Positions 25,604 through 34,054 of a stretch of DNA of 64,000 nucleotides are shown one piece after another. The DNA is from an uncultured Elusimicrobia bacterium (lineage in GTDB: Bacteria; Elusimicrobiota; Elusimicrobia; Elusimicrobiales; UBA9959). A program made the translations under genes and the position numbers. Position 1 is the first letter of the stretch; every line of letters starts with the position of its first letter. The notes below the pieces were generated by a model. That model worked only from the letters and a program-made list of their open reading frames with translations. It was not told the DNA's origin and searched no databases. Location of the stretch: contig CAISZM010000045.1 in NCBI GenBank assembly GCA_903889965.1, positions 1-64,000 of the forward strand. Direction: 5' to 3'.

Positions 25604-28600
25604 ATGACCATGTTCAAAAGAGCGAAGATCATTGGAGCGGCCGCCGCCTGGATGCTGGCGGCGGCTATCCCGGTTCGCGCGGCGCTTCTGAACCCGGTGG
25701 TCACCGCTACAAGCACCGGCAGCGTCAACGTCAGCTGGACACCGGGAACCTCCCCGTACATAGCTGTCATCTCCGCTTCCGCCTCTTTTATCCCGGCGAT
25801 CTCGAGCGGCTCCGCGGCGGCGAACGGCGCGAATTACGCCTCCCTTAACCCCGACACGACTTACTACCTCAAGGTTAAATCTTCGGCCGACCCCGACTCC
25901 CAGTACTCGCAAACCTCCACCGCCACCTGGGCGGCGGCGCCCTCCGGGACATATTTCATCTCCTCCTACTTCACCGCGGAATCATCCGCCACCGCCGGCG
26001 CGCAGATAGGCTGGTCGGTCAACAACAATCCGGAATGGACGGACTACGACCTCGATTACGCCCTCAATTCCTCCTTCACCGGAGCGGCATCTTCCCCCAA
26101 GGGCTACCCCCCGGTAATACTCGGCGGGCTCAACGCCAATACCACTTATTATTGCCACGTCAGGGCCCGCGCCATGAACGGTACGCCCACGGCCTACGCT
26201 CCCGCCATTTCCACTGCGACGCTGGCCCTGAAACTTTCAGGCCTCTCCGACGCAGTATACGAAACCAGCGCCACCGTGACCTGGACGCCGGTTTCGAGCG
26301 CCGTACAGGCGCTCAACTCCGAAGGCTACCGTCTGCTGCTCTCGACCTCGCCGCTTCTTACGCCGCTTACACAGGATGCCTCCGCGCCGTCGGCGGCCGC
26401 CTCTTCTTTCGCCCTGGCCCCGCTCACCCGCAACACTACATATTATTACCGGGCCGGAGCTCTGAACTGGAACGCGGTCCCGAACCTGGGGAACATCAGG
26501 TCTTTCACCACCCTTGCCTCCAAGCCGGAGGATCTGTCAAAAATATCCTTCAGCGACGGCGCGGGGACTCTCGGCTGGACCGCCCTGCCGGCGGGCCCGG
26601 CCAGCGCTTCCGCGCTGGGCTACAGGCTTGAAGCCTCCACGGCGGGCTTCAGCGGCGGTGTTATACTTTCCTCCACGGTATATGGCGTTGCCTTAAGCAC
26701 GCTTACCATCCCCACGCTGGAAGCCAACACCACCTACTATTTCAGAGCCGCCTCCCTGAACAGCGCCTATATCCCGAATTACACCGCCCAGCTCTCCTCC
26801 GTAACGCTCGCGCTGCCGCTCTCTTCCGACCTGGTCTACCTTGACGCCGCCCAGCAGGGCATAACGGTCTATTTTACGCCGATGCAGGCCGCGCCGCAGG
26901 CCTTCGCCTGCGAGGGATACCGCTTTGAAGTTTCGACGGCGCCTTTCGACGAAACCGGCGCCGTCATATCTTCGACCACGTACCAGAGCCAGCTTGGCGA
27001 ACTTACGATAAACGGCCTGAAGCCCAATAAAGATTATTACGCCCGTATAGCCACGCTGAACTGGGAGCGCACGCCGAATTACACCGCGCTGCCGGCGGCC
27101 AGAACGGGCCTGCCGGGCGCCCTTACGGACGCGGCGCTCCAGGCCGTGTGGCAGTCGAGCGCGGCCATAAGCTTCACGCCGAACCCGGCTACGGACGGCT
27201 ACGTCGCCGAAGCCTCAACATACCAGTATTTCAACACGGTGGCGGCCAGTTCCTCCACCTCCGATCCGCTTGCCGCGGGGCTGGTGATAACCGGGCTGAA
27301 CCGGAACACCGTGTATTATTACCGCGCCGGGGCGCTGTTTAACGGAACCACCGTTTATGCCGGCACCTACCCCGACGAACGCTCCACGCTGCCGCTGACG
27401 CTCTCCGGGCTGCAGACATCCGCGGTCTATAACTCCAGCGTCACCGTCTCCTGGACCCCGCTGGCCTCCTCGCCGCAGAACATGACGGCCGAGAAGTACG
27501 TGCTTGAAGCCGCGACCAGCACCGCCTTCAGCCCGGTGCTCTTTTCCTCGTACACCCAAACGATATCTTCCGACCGCCTGGCGCTCACGGGCCTCTCCCC
27601 AAACACCAGTTATTATTTCCGGGCCGGGACGATGAACTGGGAGGATAGAGCGAGTTACTCTTACACCCCCGCGACCTCTACCATGGCGAACCTGCCCCTG
27701 GAGCAGGCGCAGACAGGACTTACGCCGTTCACCATGACCATCAACTGGCTGCCCAATTATAATCCTCCGGACACTCTTTACAGCGTGCGCCTGTCCCCGG
27801 CCTACGATTTTACTTCGGACGTAAGGTCCTCGGCCACCGTTAACGCCTACGCCGCGTTCACGGGACTGGCGCCCAACACGACCTATTACGCCGAGGTCAC
27901 GGCCTACAACCGCCTGAACCGCCCGTCCGCCGCCGTGCCGTTTCCGCCCCTGGCCACGGGCGCCTATGACCCGGACTTTGCCGCTTACGGAGGATCCGAC
28001 GTGGGCATCAGTTCCCTTACGATAAGATGGGGGGCCGGAACCCCGGTCCCCAACCCTGCGGGCACTTTTTACCTGGCCCAGATCTCTTCAAGCCCCGCCT
28101 TTGGCGAACCGCTTTTGTCTTCGTCAACCACCGGCCTTAACGCCTCCTTCGGAGCGCTGGCCTCCGATACCAGCTATTACCTGCGCGTTTCCGCGCTCAA
28201 CCTGACCGGAGTGGCCACCGACCCGGTTTCGCTCGGCACGGCCCTCACCCTTCCCGCTACCGCCTTCATACTAACGCAGGAACAGACCTTCTCCGACATT
28301 ATGACGGACGGCTTCACCGTGCACTGGGCCGCGAACGGCAATTCCACGCACACGATATATAATGTCGGGATCTCAACTTACAACACGGCCGTCTCAGGCG
28401 CCGCCAATCTCGGGGCCTGGAAACTGTCCAGTTCGGCGAGCGTCCAGGGGCTTGCCTGCACTTTCAAAGACCTCTCCACAGGCGCCACTTACTGGGCCTA
28501 TGTTGAGTCCCAGGGCCAGACCGGGATAAAGGCCTACCCGGTGTTTACGGACACCGTAGCCACGCTGCGTTCCGCCAACGCGGGCACGCCGGTATCTACG

Positions 28601-29272
28601 GACACGACCATATCCCTCCTGACGTCATACGGCCTGATGTCCGTGTTCATACCGGCCGGGGCACTGGGCGGTTACACGCAGATAAGCATACACCCCGGAT
28701 CCTCTTTCATGCCTCCGGCTTCGGCCGTCTCCGGCCTTATACCCACCGGAATAGGCCTTGTGGTAGACCACTTCCCCCCCGTACTGGTCATCAATCCGGT
28801 GATCATAACCGTACCTTACAGGCTCTCGGACCTGCCGGCCGGAACGGACAGGACAAGGCTTATACTGGCGCTTTACGACGAAGCCAATGCCGTATGGGTG
28901 CCGCTGCCGTCCACTTCCGACACGGCCAATAACAGGGTCACGGGGCAGACCTGGCACCTGTCCACTTTCCAGATAATGCAGACGCTGCCCGAAACCGGGT
29001 TCTCCGACATAAAGATATATCCGAACCCCTATATGCCCAACTCCGTTTCCGGAGTAATGAGTTTCGCCAACATGCCGCCTTACGCAAGGGTGAAGATATA
29101 CACCTTCCTGGGAGAGCTGGTGCGGGAAGTAAAGGCCGACGTCAACGGCATGGCGCACTGGGACGGCCTCAACAAGGACGGACGCAAGGCGGCCAGCGGG
29201 GTGTACATAGCTTTCATACAGACCAAAGACGGGAAGTCGTCGAAGAGTTTGAAGATAGCGGTGGAAAGATAG
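25604..29272 (+). CDS. Giant fibronectin-type exoprotein with T9SS-like C-terminal domain
   Basis: 1222 aa. A signal peptide ends near PVRA. About ten ~95-residue FN3-like modules follow, each ending in a variant of NTTYYxRA (DTTYYLKV, NTTYYCHV, NTTYYYRAG, NTTYYFRA, NKDYYARI, NTVYYYRAG, NTSYYFRAG, NTTYYAEV, DTSYYLRV, GATYWAYV). Residues ~1000-1130 are a different beta domain (LMSVFIPAGALGGYTQISIHP). The last ~85 residues start IKIYPNPYMPNS and run through YARVKIYTFLGELVREV to ASGVYIAFIQTKDGK, a FlgD-Ig/type A T9SS sorting-domain pattern. There is no enzymatic motif, so this is likely a surface or secreted adhesin/scaffold. PorV follows 13 bp downstream. Confidence 0.88.
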   Translation: MTMFKRAKIIGAAAAWMLAAAIPVRAALLNPVVTATSTGSVNVSWTPGTSPYIAVISASASFIPAISSGSAAANGANYASLNPDTTYYLKVKSSADPDSQYSQTSTATWAAAPSGTYFISSYFTAESSATAGAQIGWSVNNNPEWTDYDLDYALNSSFTGAASSPKGYPPVILGGLNANTTYYCHVRARAMNGTPTAYAPAISTATLALKLSGLSDAVYETSATVTWTPVSSAVQALNSEGYRLLLSTSPLLTPLTQDASAPSAAASSFALAPLTRNTTYYYRAGALNWNAVPNLGNIRSFTTLASKPEDLSKISFSDGAGTLGWTALPAGPASASALGYRLEASTAGFSGGVILSSTVYGVALSTLTIPTLEANTTYYFRAASLNSAYIPNYTAQLSSVTLALPLSSDLVYLDAAQQGITVYFTPMQAAPQAFACEGYRFEVSTAPFDETGAVISSTTYQSQLGELTINGLKPNKDYYARIATLNWERTPNYTALPAARTGLPGALTDAALQAVWQSSAAISFTPNPATDGYVAEASTYQYFNTVAASSSTSDPLAAGLVITGLNRNTVYYYRAGALFNGTTVYAGTYPDERSTLPLTLSGLQTSAVYNSSVTVSWTPLASSPQNMTAEKYVLEAATSTAFSPVLFSSYTQTISSDRLALTGLSPNTSYYFRAGTMNWEDRASYSYTPATSTMANLPLEQAQTGLTPFTMTINWLPNYNPPDTLYSVRLSPAYDFTSDVRSSATVNAYAAFTGLAPNTTYYAEVTAYNRLNRPSAAVPFPPLATGAYDPDFAAYGGSDVGISSLTIRWGAGTPVPNPAGTFYLAQISSSPAFGEPLLSSSTTGLNASFGALASDTSYYLRVSALNLTGVATDPVSLGTALTLPATAFILTQEQTFSDIMTDGFTVHWAANGNSTHTIYNVGISTYNTAVSGAANLGAWKLSSSASVQGLACTFKDLSTGATYWAYVESQGQTGIKAYPVFTDTVATLRSANAGTPVSTDTTISLLTSYGLMSVFIPAGALGGYTQISIHPGSSFMPPASAVSGLIPTGIGLVVDHFPPVLVINPVIITVPYRLSDLPAGTDRTRLILALYDEANAVWVPLPSTSDTANNRVTGQTWHLSTFQIMQTLPETGFSDIKIYPNPYMPNSVSGVMSFANMPPYARVKIYTFLGELVREVKADVNGMAHWDGLNKDGRKAASGVYIAFIQTKDGKSSKSLKIAVER

Positions 29273-29285
29273 CGTCGGGAGTATT

Positions 29286-30275
29286 ATGAAGGAACGGCGA
29301 ATGGCAAAAAGCGTCTCCAGGCGCGCCGCTTTAGCGGCGTCCCTGCTGCTCTGCACCCTGCCGGCCCGACGGGGCTCGGCGGCGGGAGGCTTTGACTCCG
29401 CCTCCGCCGGCACCACGACCACGCAGTTCCTGGAAGTGGTCTCAGGGGCGCGCGGCGCGGCGCTGGGCGAGGCCTACTCGGCGCTGGCCGACGACGCTTT
29501 TGCGCTTGACTGGAACCCAGCGGGACTGATAAACATAAAAACCAACTCCATGGTTTTCATGCACGCCCCGTACCTCGCCGACACTTTCGTGGACTATTTC
29601 GGCTACGCGGAAACCGCGGGGGACGTGGGCTCCTGGGGAGTCTCCCTGAAGTACATGGATTTCGGGAACCTGCGGCAAACGGATACCAGCGGCATGGACA
29701 CCGGCGCTTTCACTCCGTACGACATGGCTGTCAACGTGGGCTTTGCCTGCTACATAACAGGGTTCAACAGCGACCCCGAGGAGCGCTTCGTGCTCGGAGC
29801 CACGGGGAAGTTCGTCCGCTCAAAGATACTGACGGCGGACAACACGGTGTCGGCGGATATAGGCGTATTGATGCCGTACTTTTTCGACAACCGCTTCCGC
29901 ATCGGCTTATCAGCCCAGAATATAATGGGGACGCTGCGCTACGACAAGGAAGATTCTCCGCTGCCGCTGACTCTTCGCCTTGGGACCGTGACAAAACTGA
30001 CCGAAAAGGTGAATATCACCGCGGACATAGCGGCGGCGCGCGGCAACCTGCCTTACCTGGCCATGGGCGGCGAGGTGAAGATACCGCTCTACGCCGAAAT
30101 GGACATGTTCCTGCGCGCCGGGTTCAATACGCGCGCCATAGCCGACCTGGGCGGCATGAGGAACGTTTCCATGGGCGCCGGCGTCCGCTATACGGACTAC
30201 TGGATAGACTACGCTTTCTCCCCCTTCGGCGACCTCGGCTCCGTGCACCGCATCTCCGCCTCCCTTACGTTCTGA
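29286..30275 (+). CDS. PorV/PorQ family outer-membrane protein
   Basis: 329 aa (ATG 29301, with AAGGA at better spacing, is an alternative start). A signal peptide is followed by the family signature TTTTQFLEVVSGARGAALGEAYSALADDAFALDWNPAGL. Beta-hairpin-rich sequence continues to a terminal Phe (ISASLTF), as in outer-membrane barrels. In Bacteroidetes, PorV is the shuttle/attachment partner of type IX secretion substrates; UPF0164 relatives occur widely in other phyla without proven T9SS. Position directly downstream of an exoprotein with a T9SS-like tail suggests that it serves that protein's export. Confidence 0.88.
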   Translation: MKERRMAKSVSRRAALAASLLLCTLPARRGSAAGGFDSASAGTTTTQFLEVVSGARGAALGEAYSALADDAFALDWNPAGLINIKTNSMVFMHAPYLADTFVDYFGYAETAGDVGSWGVSLKYMDFGNLRQTDTSGMDTGAFTPYDMAVNVGFACYITGFNSDPEERFVLGATGKFVRSKILTADNTVSADIGVLMPYFFDNRFRIGLSAQNIMGTLRYDKEDSPLPLTLRLGTVTKLTEKVNITADIAAARGNLPYLAMGGEVKIPLYAEMDMFLRAGFNTRAIADLGGMRNVSMGAGVRYTDYWIDYAFSPFGDLGSVHRISASLTF

Positions 30276-30337
30276 TGCGGGCTGAAACCGCGGATAATAA
30301 CTTTTAAGATCCCTACACGACACGGAACCGCAGGTTC

Positions 30338-31582
30338 CTAACTTCCCCTCTCCCTTTTAGCCGTGAGCGGGAACGACATCGCCAGCCAGGCGGCTGAAAA
30401 TATCGCGCCCAGCGACGGGTAGAATCCCGGCGCTATGGAGCCAAGCGCTTTAAGAGCGGAAACGCCGGTAGCGGTCAGCCCCTTGGCGAAGCGGTAGGTA
30501 AAAGCGTCAGCCACCTGCTTGGCTCGATAGCGGGTGTCGTAGGAGAACGGTATATAGAGGGTCTCTTTTGAAGCCCTGAAGATGGAATAATCCATCCCCT
30601 TGAACAGCAGCAAAGCCGCCGAGGCCACGCCCAGCGCCGGGTACAGGAGCAGGAGCAGGCACGTAACTATGTGCACGGCCGGTATGGCGGTCAGTATTCC
30701 CCGCCGCGGTATATAACGCAGCAGCAGCGGGGTCAGCAGGAACTGCATCGAGAACGAAAAGATATTCACGTACATCCAGAAGTGCCCGAAATAAGCGGTC
30801 CGCGCGTCCTTCAGCGGCATAAAATCCTGCACCAGCTGCGTCCAGCGGAAATCCAGCGTAGTGGCGACCACCTGCGCAGCGAAGATGATGAGCGCTATGA
30901 AGAGAACAGTGCGGTTTTCGGCGAGTATGCTCAGGTGCAGGTGGCCTTTCCGGCCTCCGGCCTCGTCGGCGTCCGGTACGGGCTCACCCGCGTTATTATA
31001 GCCCCGCCAGAACAGCGCCGCGGCGGGCAGTATCATAAGGGCCGCGAAAAGCAAAAAGATATCCGTGCCCAGGCTCACCGCAAAGCGCCCCAGGAGGTAG
31101 CCGCCGGTCAGGGAACCAAGCGCCCCCAGGCCCGCCACGGGGCCGTTAAAGACCTTTCCCTCCTCGTCCCGCAGCACGCTGTTTATGAACGACCAGTACT
31201 GCTCGGAGATCACCACCACGTAGGATTCCTTGAACACAAGAAGAAGGAAGACCAGCCACCTGCCGGCCCGGCCGAGGAACAGCCAGACCAGCACAAAAAA
31301 AGCCGCGCTGCCCAGCATCGAAACCACCATGGCTTTTTTAGCGCCGGCGCAGGAGAGCAGGCGCCCGTAGCAGTATATCATCGCCGCCATCATGAACGGG
31401 ACGCAGGCGATGGCGTAAGGTTTAGCCCCCGCCCCGAACTTATCTATAAATATCGATTCGGCCGGCGAGCGGATGAACTCATAACCGCAGAAGAGGAATG
31501 CCGCGGAGAAGCCGGCCAGGAATACGCCTCCGGCCACGTGCCGGCCGCGCTCCGTCTTTAAGGCGGCTAAAAGCGTGCTCAT
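30338..31582 (-). CDS. Nucleotide-transporter/MFS-like membrane protein
   Basis: 414 aa from ATG 31582 (GAGGG 7 bases upstream); an in-frame upstream extension is not protein-like. About 12 hydrophobic segments are present. FRASKETLYIPFSYDTRYRAKQVADAFTYRFAKG near residues 340-375 is the hallmark of the ATP/ADP-translocase-like (Npt/NTT) branch of MFS transporters, as are ESYVVVISEQYWSFIN and an acidic GEPVPDADEAGG central loop. Free-living bacteria carry such proteins without ATP/ADP exchange having been shown, so the substrate is open. It converges on the PorV gene. A candidate structured RNA lies upstream. Confidence 0.8.
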   Translation of the reverse strand: MSTLLAALKTERGRHVAGGVFLAGFSAAFLFCGYEFIRSPAESIFIDKFGAGAKPYAIACVPFMMAAMIYCYGRLLSCAGAKKAMVVSMLGSAAFFVLVWLFLGRAGRWLVFLLLVFKESYVVVISEQYWSFINSVLRDEEGKVFNGPVAGLGALGSLTGGYLLGRFAVSLGTDIFLLFAALMILPAAALFWRGYNNAGEPVPDADEAGGRKGHLHLSILAENRTVLFIALIIFAAQVVATTLDFRWTQLVQDFMPLKDARTAYFGHFWMYVNIFSFSMQFLLTPLLLRYIPRRGILTAIPAVHIVTCLLLLLYPALGVASAALLLFKGMDYSIFRASKETLYIPFSYDTRYRAKQVADAFTYRFAKGLTATGVSALKALGSIAPGFYPSLGAIFSAAWLAMSFPLTAKRERGS

Positions 31583-31687
31583 AGCGCGCCCTCGGCGGCG
31601 TTTAACATTTTGCGCATCATAGTTCCCCGTTGGTAAATACCCGGTAGTCAGACAGAAAACTGCACGTACAGAAGGAAAAACAGCCGG

Positions 31688-31884
31688 GGGCCGGGCATGG
31701 GGTTGCCCTGGAGCCAATGCCTGCGCAGGTGCCGTAACAGGCGCTATGCGTATCAGACGGCCGCTTTGGGGAGGGGGTGGACTGGGCTTCCAGAGGTTTG
31801 CTACGGACACCGCAGCGCACCCGCTTCGGGGGGAACCGCGCAACGGTTCCTGCGCGGCGGAATGGGCAACCCCATGGCTGGCCC
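31688..31884 (-). ncRNA. Candidate structured non-coding RNA (~197 nt)
   Basis: Two 21-base arms, 31688-31708 and 31864-31884, pair over 20 positions (one G-U, one mismatch), including a perfect 13-bp block CATGGGGTTGCCC/GGGCAACCCCATG. They close a ~155-base GC-rich interior. On the minus strand the interior holds hairpins GGAACCG-TTGCG-CGGTTCC and GCTGCGG-TGT-CCGTAGC and a possible GCGCAGG/CCTGCGC pairing. T5 follows the 3' arm on the minus strand only, which sets the strand. The gap between genes here (31583-31909) holds no plausible protein. Size and closing stem resemble 6S RNA, but no family consensus was matched. Confidence 0.5.
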
Positions 31885-31909
31885 GTACACATGCTAAACC
31901 CGGAAGCTC

Positions 31910-33112
31910 CTAGCATTTAAATTGCCCGTTCTCGTAGATGGTGACTTTTTTTCCGTTCTTCAGGGTCGCGGTCACCTTCTTGTCCTCGGTGTTGATCAGG
32001 TCCCAGTGGACGGCTGAGCTGTTATACCCCAGCGCGGCCTTCTTCCCCGCGGTCAGTTTTGAAATATCGCCGGCGTAGGTATCGGAATAGGAGTCGCCTA
32101 TGGCCACGTGGCAATTGCCGTGCTTCCCGCCGTGGTTCTCGTCGAACAGCGTGTCGGCCATGAACTTGTCTATCCGGGAAAAGCGGCGGTCGGTGAGGGA
32201 ATATTCCCCCAGCCGCGAGGCGCCCTTATCCGTGGCCATTATCTTTTTCACGTACTCGCCGCCTTTTTCGGCGGAGATCTTCACCGCGCTGCCGTTCTTG
32301 AACTCCAGCCGTATCTTTTCGACGTAGTTGCCGCCGCGGAAGGCGGGAAGGTTCGCGAAATAAAAACCGCGGGTGCCGCGCCAGTCCGGGGAGGTGAAGA
32401 TCTCGAAGCTGGGTATATTATGGCCGCTGACGCCAAGGAACTTGCGCATATCGCCCAGCTTCACCTCGAAGTCCATCGACGCCGACTCGGTGCGTATAAC
32501 ATCTATCTTGAGACCCTTGAGCCACGCCTTGATCTCCATCGTATCCCTGTAGATCTGTTCCCACTTTTTAGCCGGGGCCGGCTCGTCGAGGAAGCAGGCT
32601 TTGGCTATCTGTGCCGCGTATTCCTTCACCGGCATCCTGGCCTGTTTAGCCAGTTCCGCGGTGGGATAGGTACACAGCGTCCAGCCGAATTTACCCTTTT
32701 CTTCGTTCGCGGTCATTATGTCGCGCAGCTGCTTGCGGGCTATGGCGACCTGCGACTGGCGCCTGGTATCTATGCCCTTCAGGTGCGTGAGCGAGGCCGG
32801 CGCGTGCACGTAGATATTGCCGTTAACGGCGGCGCTCAATTCCCGCTCGCCGGCGGCTATGAAGGCGCGCTGTTTTTCGTCCGAGAACTCATAAAAATCG
32901 CGTTCGAGCCTGGGGCTTGGCATGAAACGGAATACCACGTTGAACTTTTCCCGCACTAGTTTGCGGTTGATAATTTCGCCCAGTTCGCGGCCCTCCAGGT
33001 CGCAGCGCACCAGCACGGTGTCGTACGCCCTGAAACCGGGACGGGCGGTCTTAAGCCCCCAGATCAGCACATCCGCGTATTTTTCCAGCTGTTTTTTTGA
33101 AAATATTTCCAT
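31910..33112 (-). CDS. M29 family metallo-aminopeptidase
   Basis: 400 aa from ATG 33112 (GGAGG 6-7 bases upstream). It matches the thermophilic aminopeptidase (AmpS/PepS) family: LIWGLKTARPG, VSGHNIPSFEIFTSPDWRGTRGFYFANLPAFRGG, VEKIRLEFKNGSAVKISAEKGG, RLGEYSLTD and FDENHGGKHGNCHVAIGDSYSD, where Glu, His and Asp residues supply the two-metal site. It cleaves N-terminal amino acids from peptides in the cytoplasm. A longer frame to 33475 runs into non-homologous sequence and was not used. A candidate RNA lies just beyond its stop. Confidence 0.92.
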   Translation of the reverse strand: MEIFSKKQLEKYADVLIWGLKTARPGFRAYDTVLVRCDLEGRELGEIINRKLVREKFNVVFRFMPSPRLERDFYEFSDEKQRAFIAAGERELSAAVNGNIYVHAPASLTHLKGIDTRRQSQVAIARKQLRDIMTANEEKGKFGWTLCTYPTAELAKQARMPVKEYAAQIAKACFLDEPAPAKKWEQIYRDTMEIKAWLKGLKIDVIRTESASMDFEVKLGDMRKFLGVSGHNIPSFEIFTSPDWRGTRGFYFANLPAFRGGNYVEKIRLEFKNGSAVKISAEKGGEYVKKIMATDKGASRLGEYSLTDRRFSRIDKFMADTLFDENHGGKHGNCHVAIGDSYSDTYAGDISKLTAGKKAALGYNSSAVHWDLINTEDKKVTATLKNGKKVTIYENGQFKC

Positions 33113-33171
33113 ATCATTCCTCCGGTCTCTCTTAGGCTGATCATATCCCAAATTTACGTTCCCCCGTAATG

Positions 33172-33188
33172 GCGTGGTGCTATCACGC
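33172..33188 (-). promoter_or_regulatory. Small leader hairpin upstream of the M29 gene
   Basis: 5-bp stem GCGTG/CACGC with a seven-base loop, 60 bases before the M29 start. Read on the minus strand it shares GCGTGATAGC with the hairpin in front of the DUF4912 gene (6030-6048). Function is unknown. Confidence 0.3.
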
Positions 33189-33210
33189 GGGAAGCGGGAG
33201 CCTGGTGTTT

Positions 33211-33978
33211 TTATTTCGAAAAGAAACTCATAGCCGCGGCTGTTTTTGAGGACTGGTCGCCTGCCAATTTTATGCCGCGCACGGCCAGCTCCCTGTGCAG
33301 GGCCTGTATTTTGGCTTCGGTGCCGTCCGCGCCCGCGTTCACGCGGAAAGATATCTCGAAAAAAGAAGGGCCGCCGGCCAGGTCCCAGCGCTCGAAAGCC
33401 AGCGTTCCAAAAACAGGGTGGCTGACCTCCCAGGAATACGACCTTACCGGACCCAGAGAAACCAGCCCTGTCCACACGTCCCCGGCCCAGGATTCCTGCA
33501 GTCCGTTGAAGAGTTTTTTAGGTTTAGCAGTTCCCGAAGCCACCGCGGCCGCGTCTCCGACCGGTTCATCGCCTGTCAGCGAACAGGAGTATACGGAATT
33601 CAGCGGAGTGCGGTCATATTCGCACTTGAAGCCCCCGTCCGAGGAGACCGCCGCCGGTATATAGGACGGCGCGGGCCGCATTTTCACGGTGCTGTCGGCC
33701 TTTTTTTTGCCGGCCCGGGAGCGCAGCACGAGCCCCCTCTTGTACAGCGCCAGGGAGGGAGTGTCGTAGAAGTATATTTCCCTCTCCTTCTCGTCCGGTC
33801 CGAGGCCGTAACTTTTAAGGGCGGCGGCCCAGGAAGAGGCGTCGGCCAGTACTTTATACTCCGTGGTGAATGCGGGACCGGCGCGGCCGTTCAGTCCGGG
33901 TTCGGGTATCGTCCCGGCCGGGCAAAGGGAAGGCGCGGCGAACATCAGGAAGGCGGAACACATAAAGCTCATGCGCAT
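33211..33978 (-). CDS. Exported CYTH-like domain protein
   Basis: 255 aa; GGAGG is 6 bases before ATG 33978. A signal peptide (about 1-22) precedes a domain that looks like CYTH/triphosphate tunnel enzymes: TTEYKVLADASSWAAALKSYG, EREIYFYDTPSLALYKRGLVLRSR, STVKMRPAP, and late HPVFGTLAFERWDL, SFFEISFRV. The canonical opening ExExK is reduced to TEYK, and the middle is divergent. CYTH enzymes hydrolyse triphosphates in the cytoplasm; export to the periplasm is unusual, so the domain may bind another polyphosphate or be non-catalytic. It is followed after 98 bp by the M29 gene. Confidence 0.72.
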   Translation of the reverse strand: MRMSFMCSAFLMFAAPSLCPAGTIPEPGLNGRAGPAFTTEYKVLADASSWAAALKSYGLGPDEKEREIYFYDTPSLALYKRGLVLRSRAGKKKADSTVKMRPAPSYIPAAVSSDGGFKCEYDRTPLNSVYSCSLTGDEPVGDAAAVASGTAKPKKLFNGLQESWAGDVWTGLVSLGPVRSYSWEVSHPVFGTLAFERWDLAGGPSFFEISFRVNAGADGTEAKIQALHRELAVRGIKLAGDQSSKTAAAMSFFSK

Positions 33979-34054
33979 ATTGTACCTCCGGCTGCAATGG
34001 CGGACACCGCATATACCCCGCAGGTCCCCGGGAACAGGCGCGACCGTTTACGCC

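Noticed and set aside
31583-31843. N-terminal extension of the transporter up to 31843
   Set aside because: The extra ~87 residues are basic, Pro-rich and unlike the family, overlap the candidate RNA, and the ATG at 31582 has a good ribosome binding site.
31688-31884. Annotating the structured region as RNase P RNA, tmRNA or SRP RNA
   Set aside because: No GAGGAAAGTCC (RNase P), no tmRNA tag or end sequences and no SRP GGAAGGA-type loop were found; only a generic structured-RNA call is supported.
33113-33475. N-terminal extension of the M29 peptidase up to 33475
   Set aside because: It overlaps the CYTH-like gene's 3' end and is Arg/Gly/Pro-rich. M29 enzymes begin near MEIFSKKQLEKYA, and GGAGG precedes that ATG.
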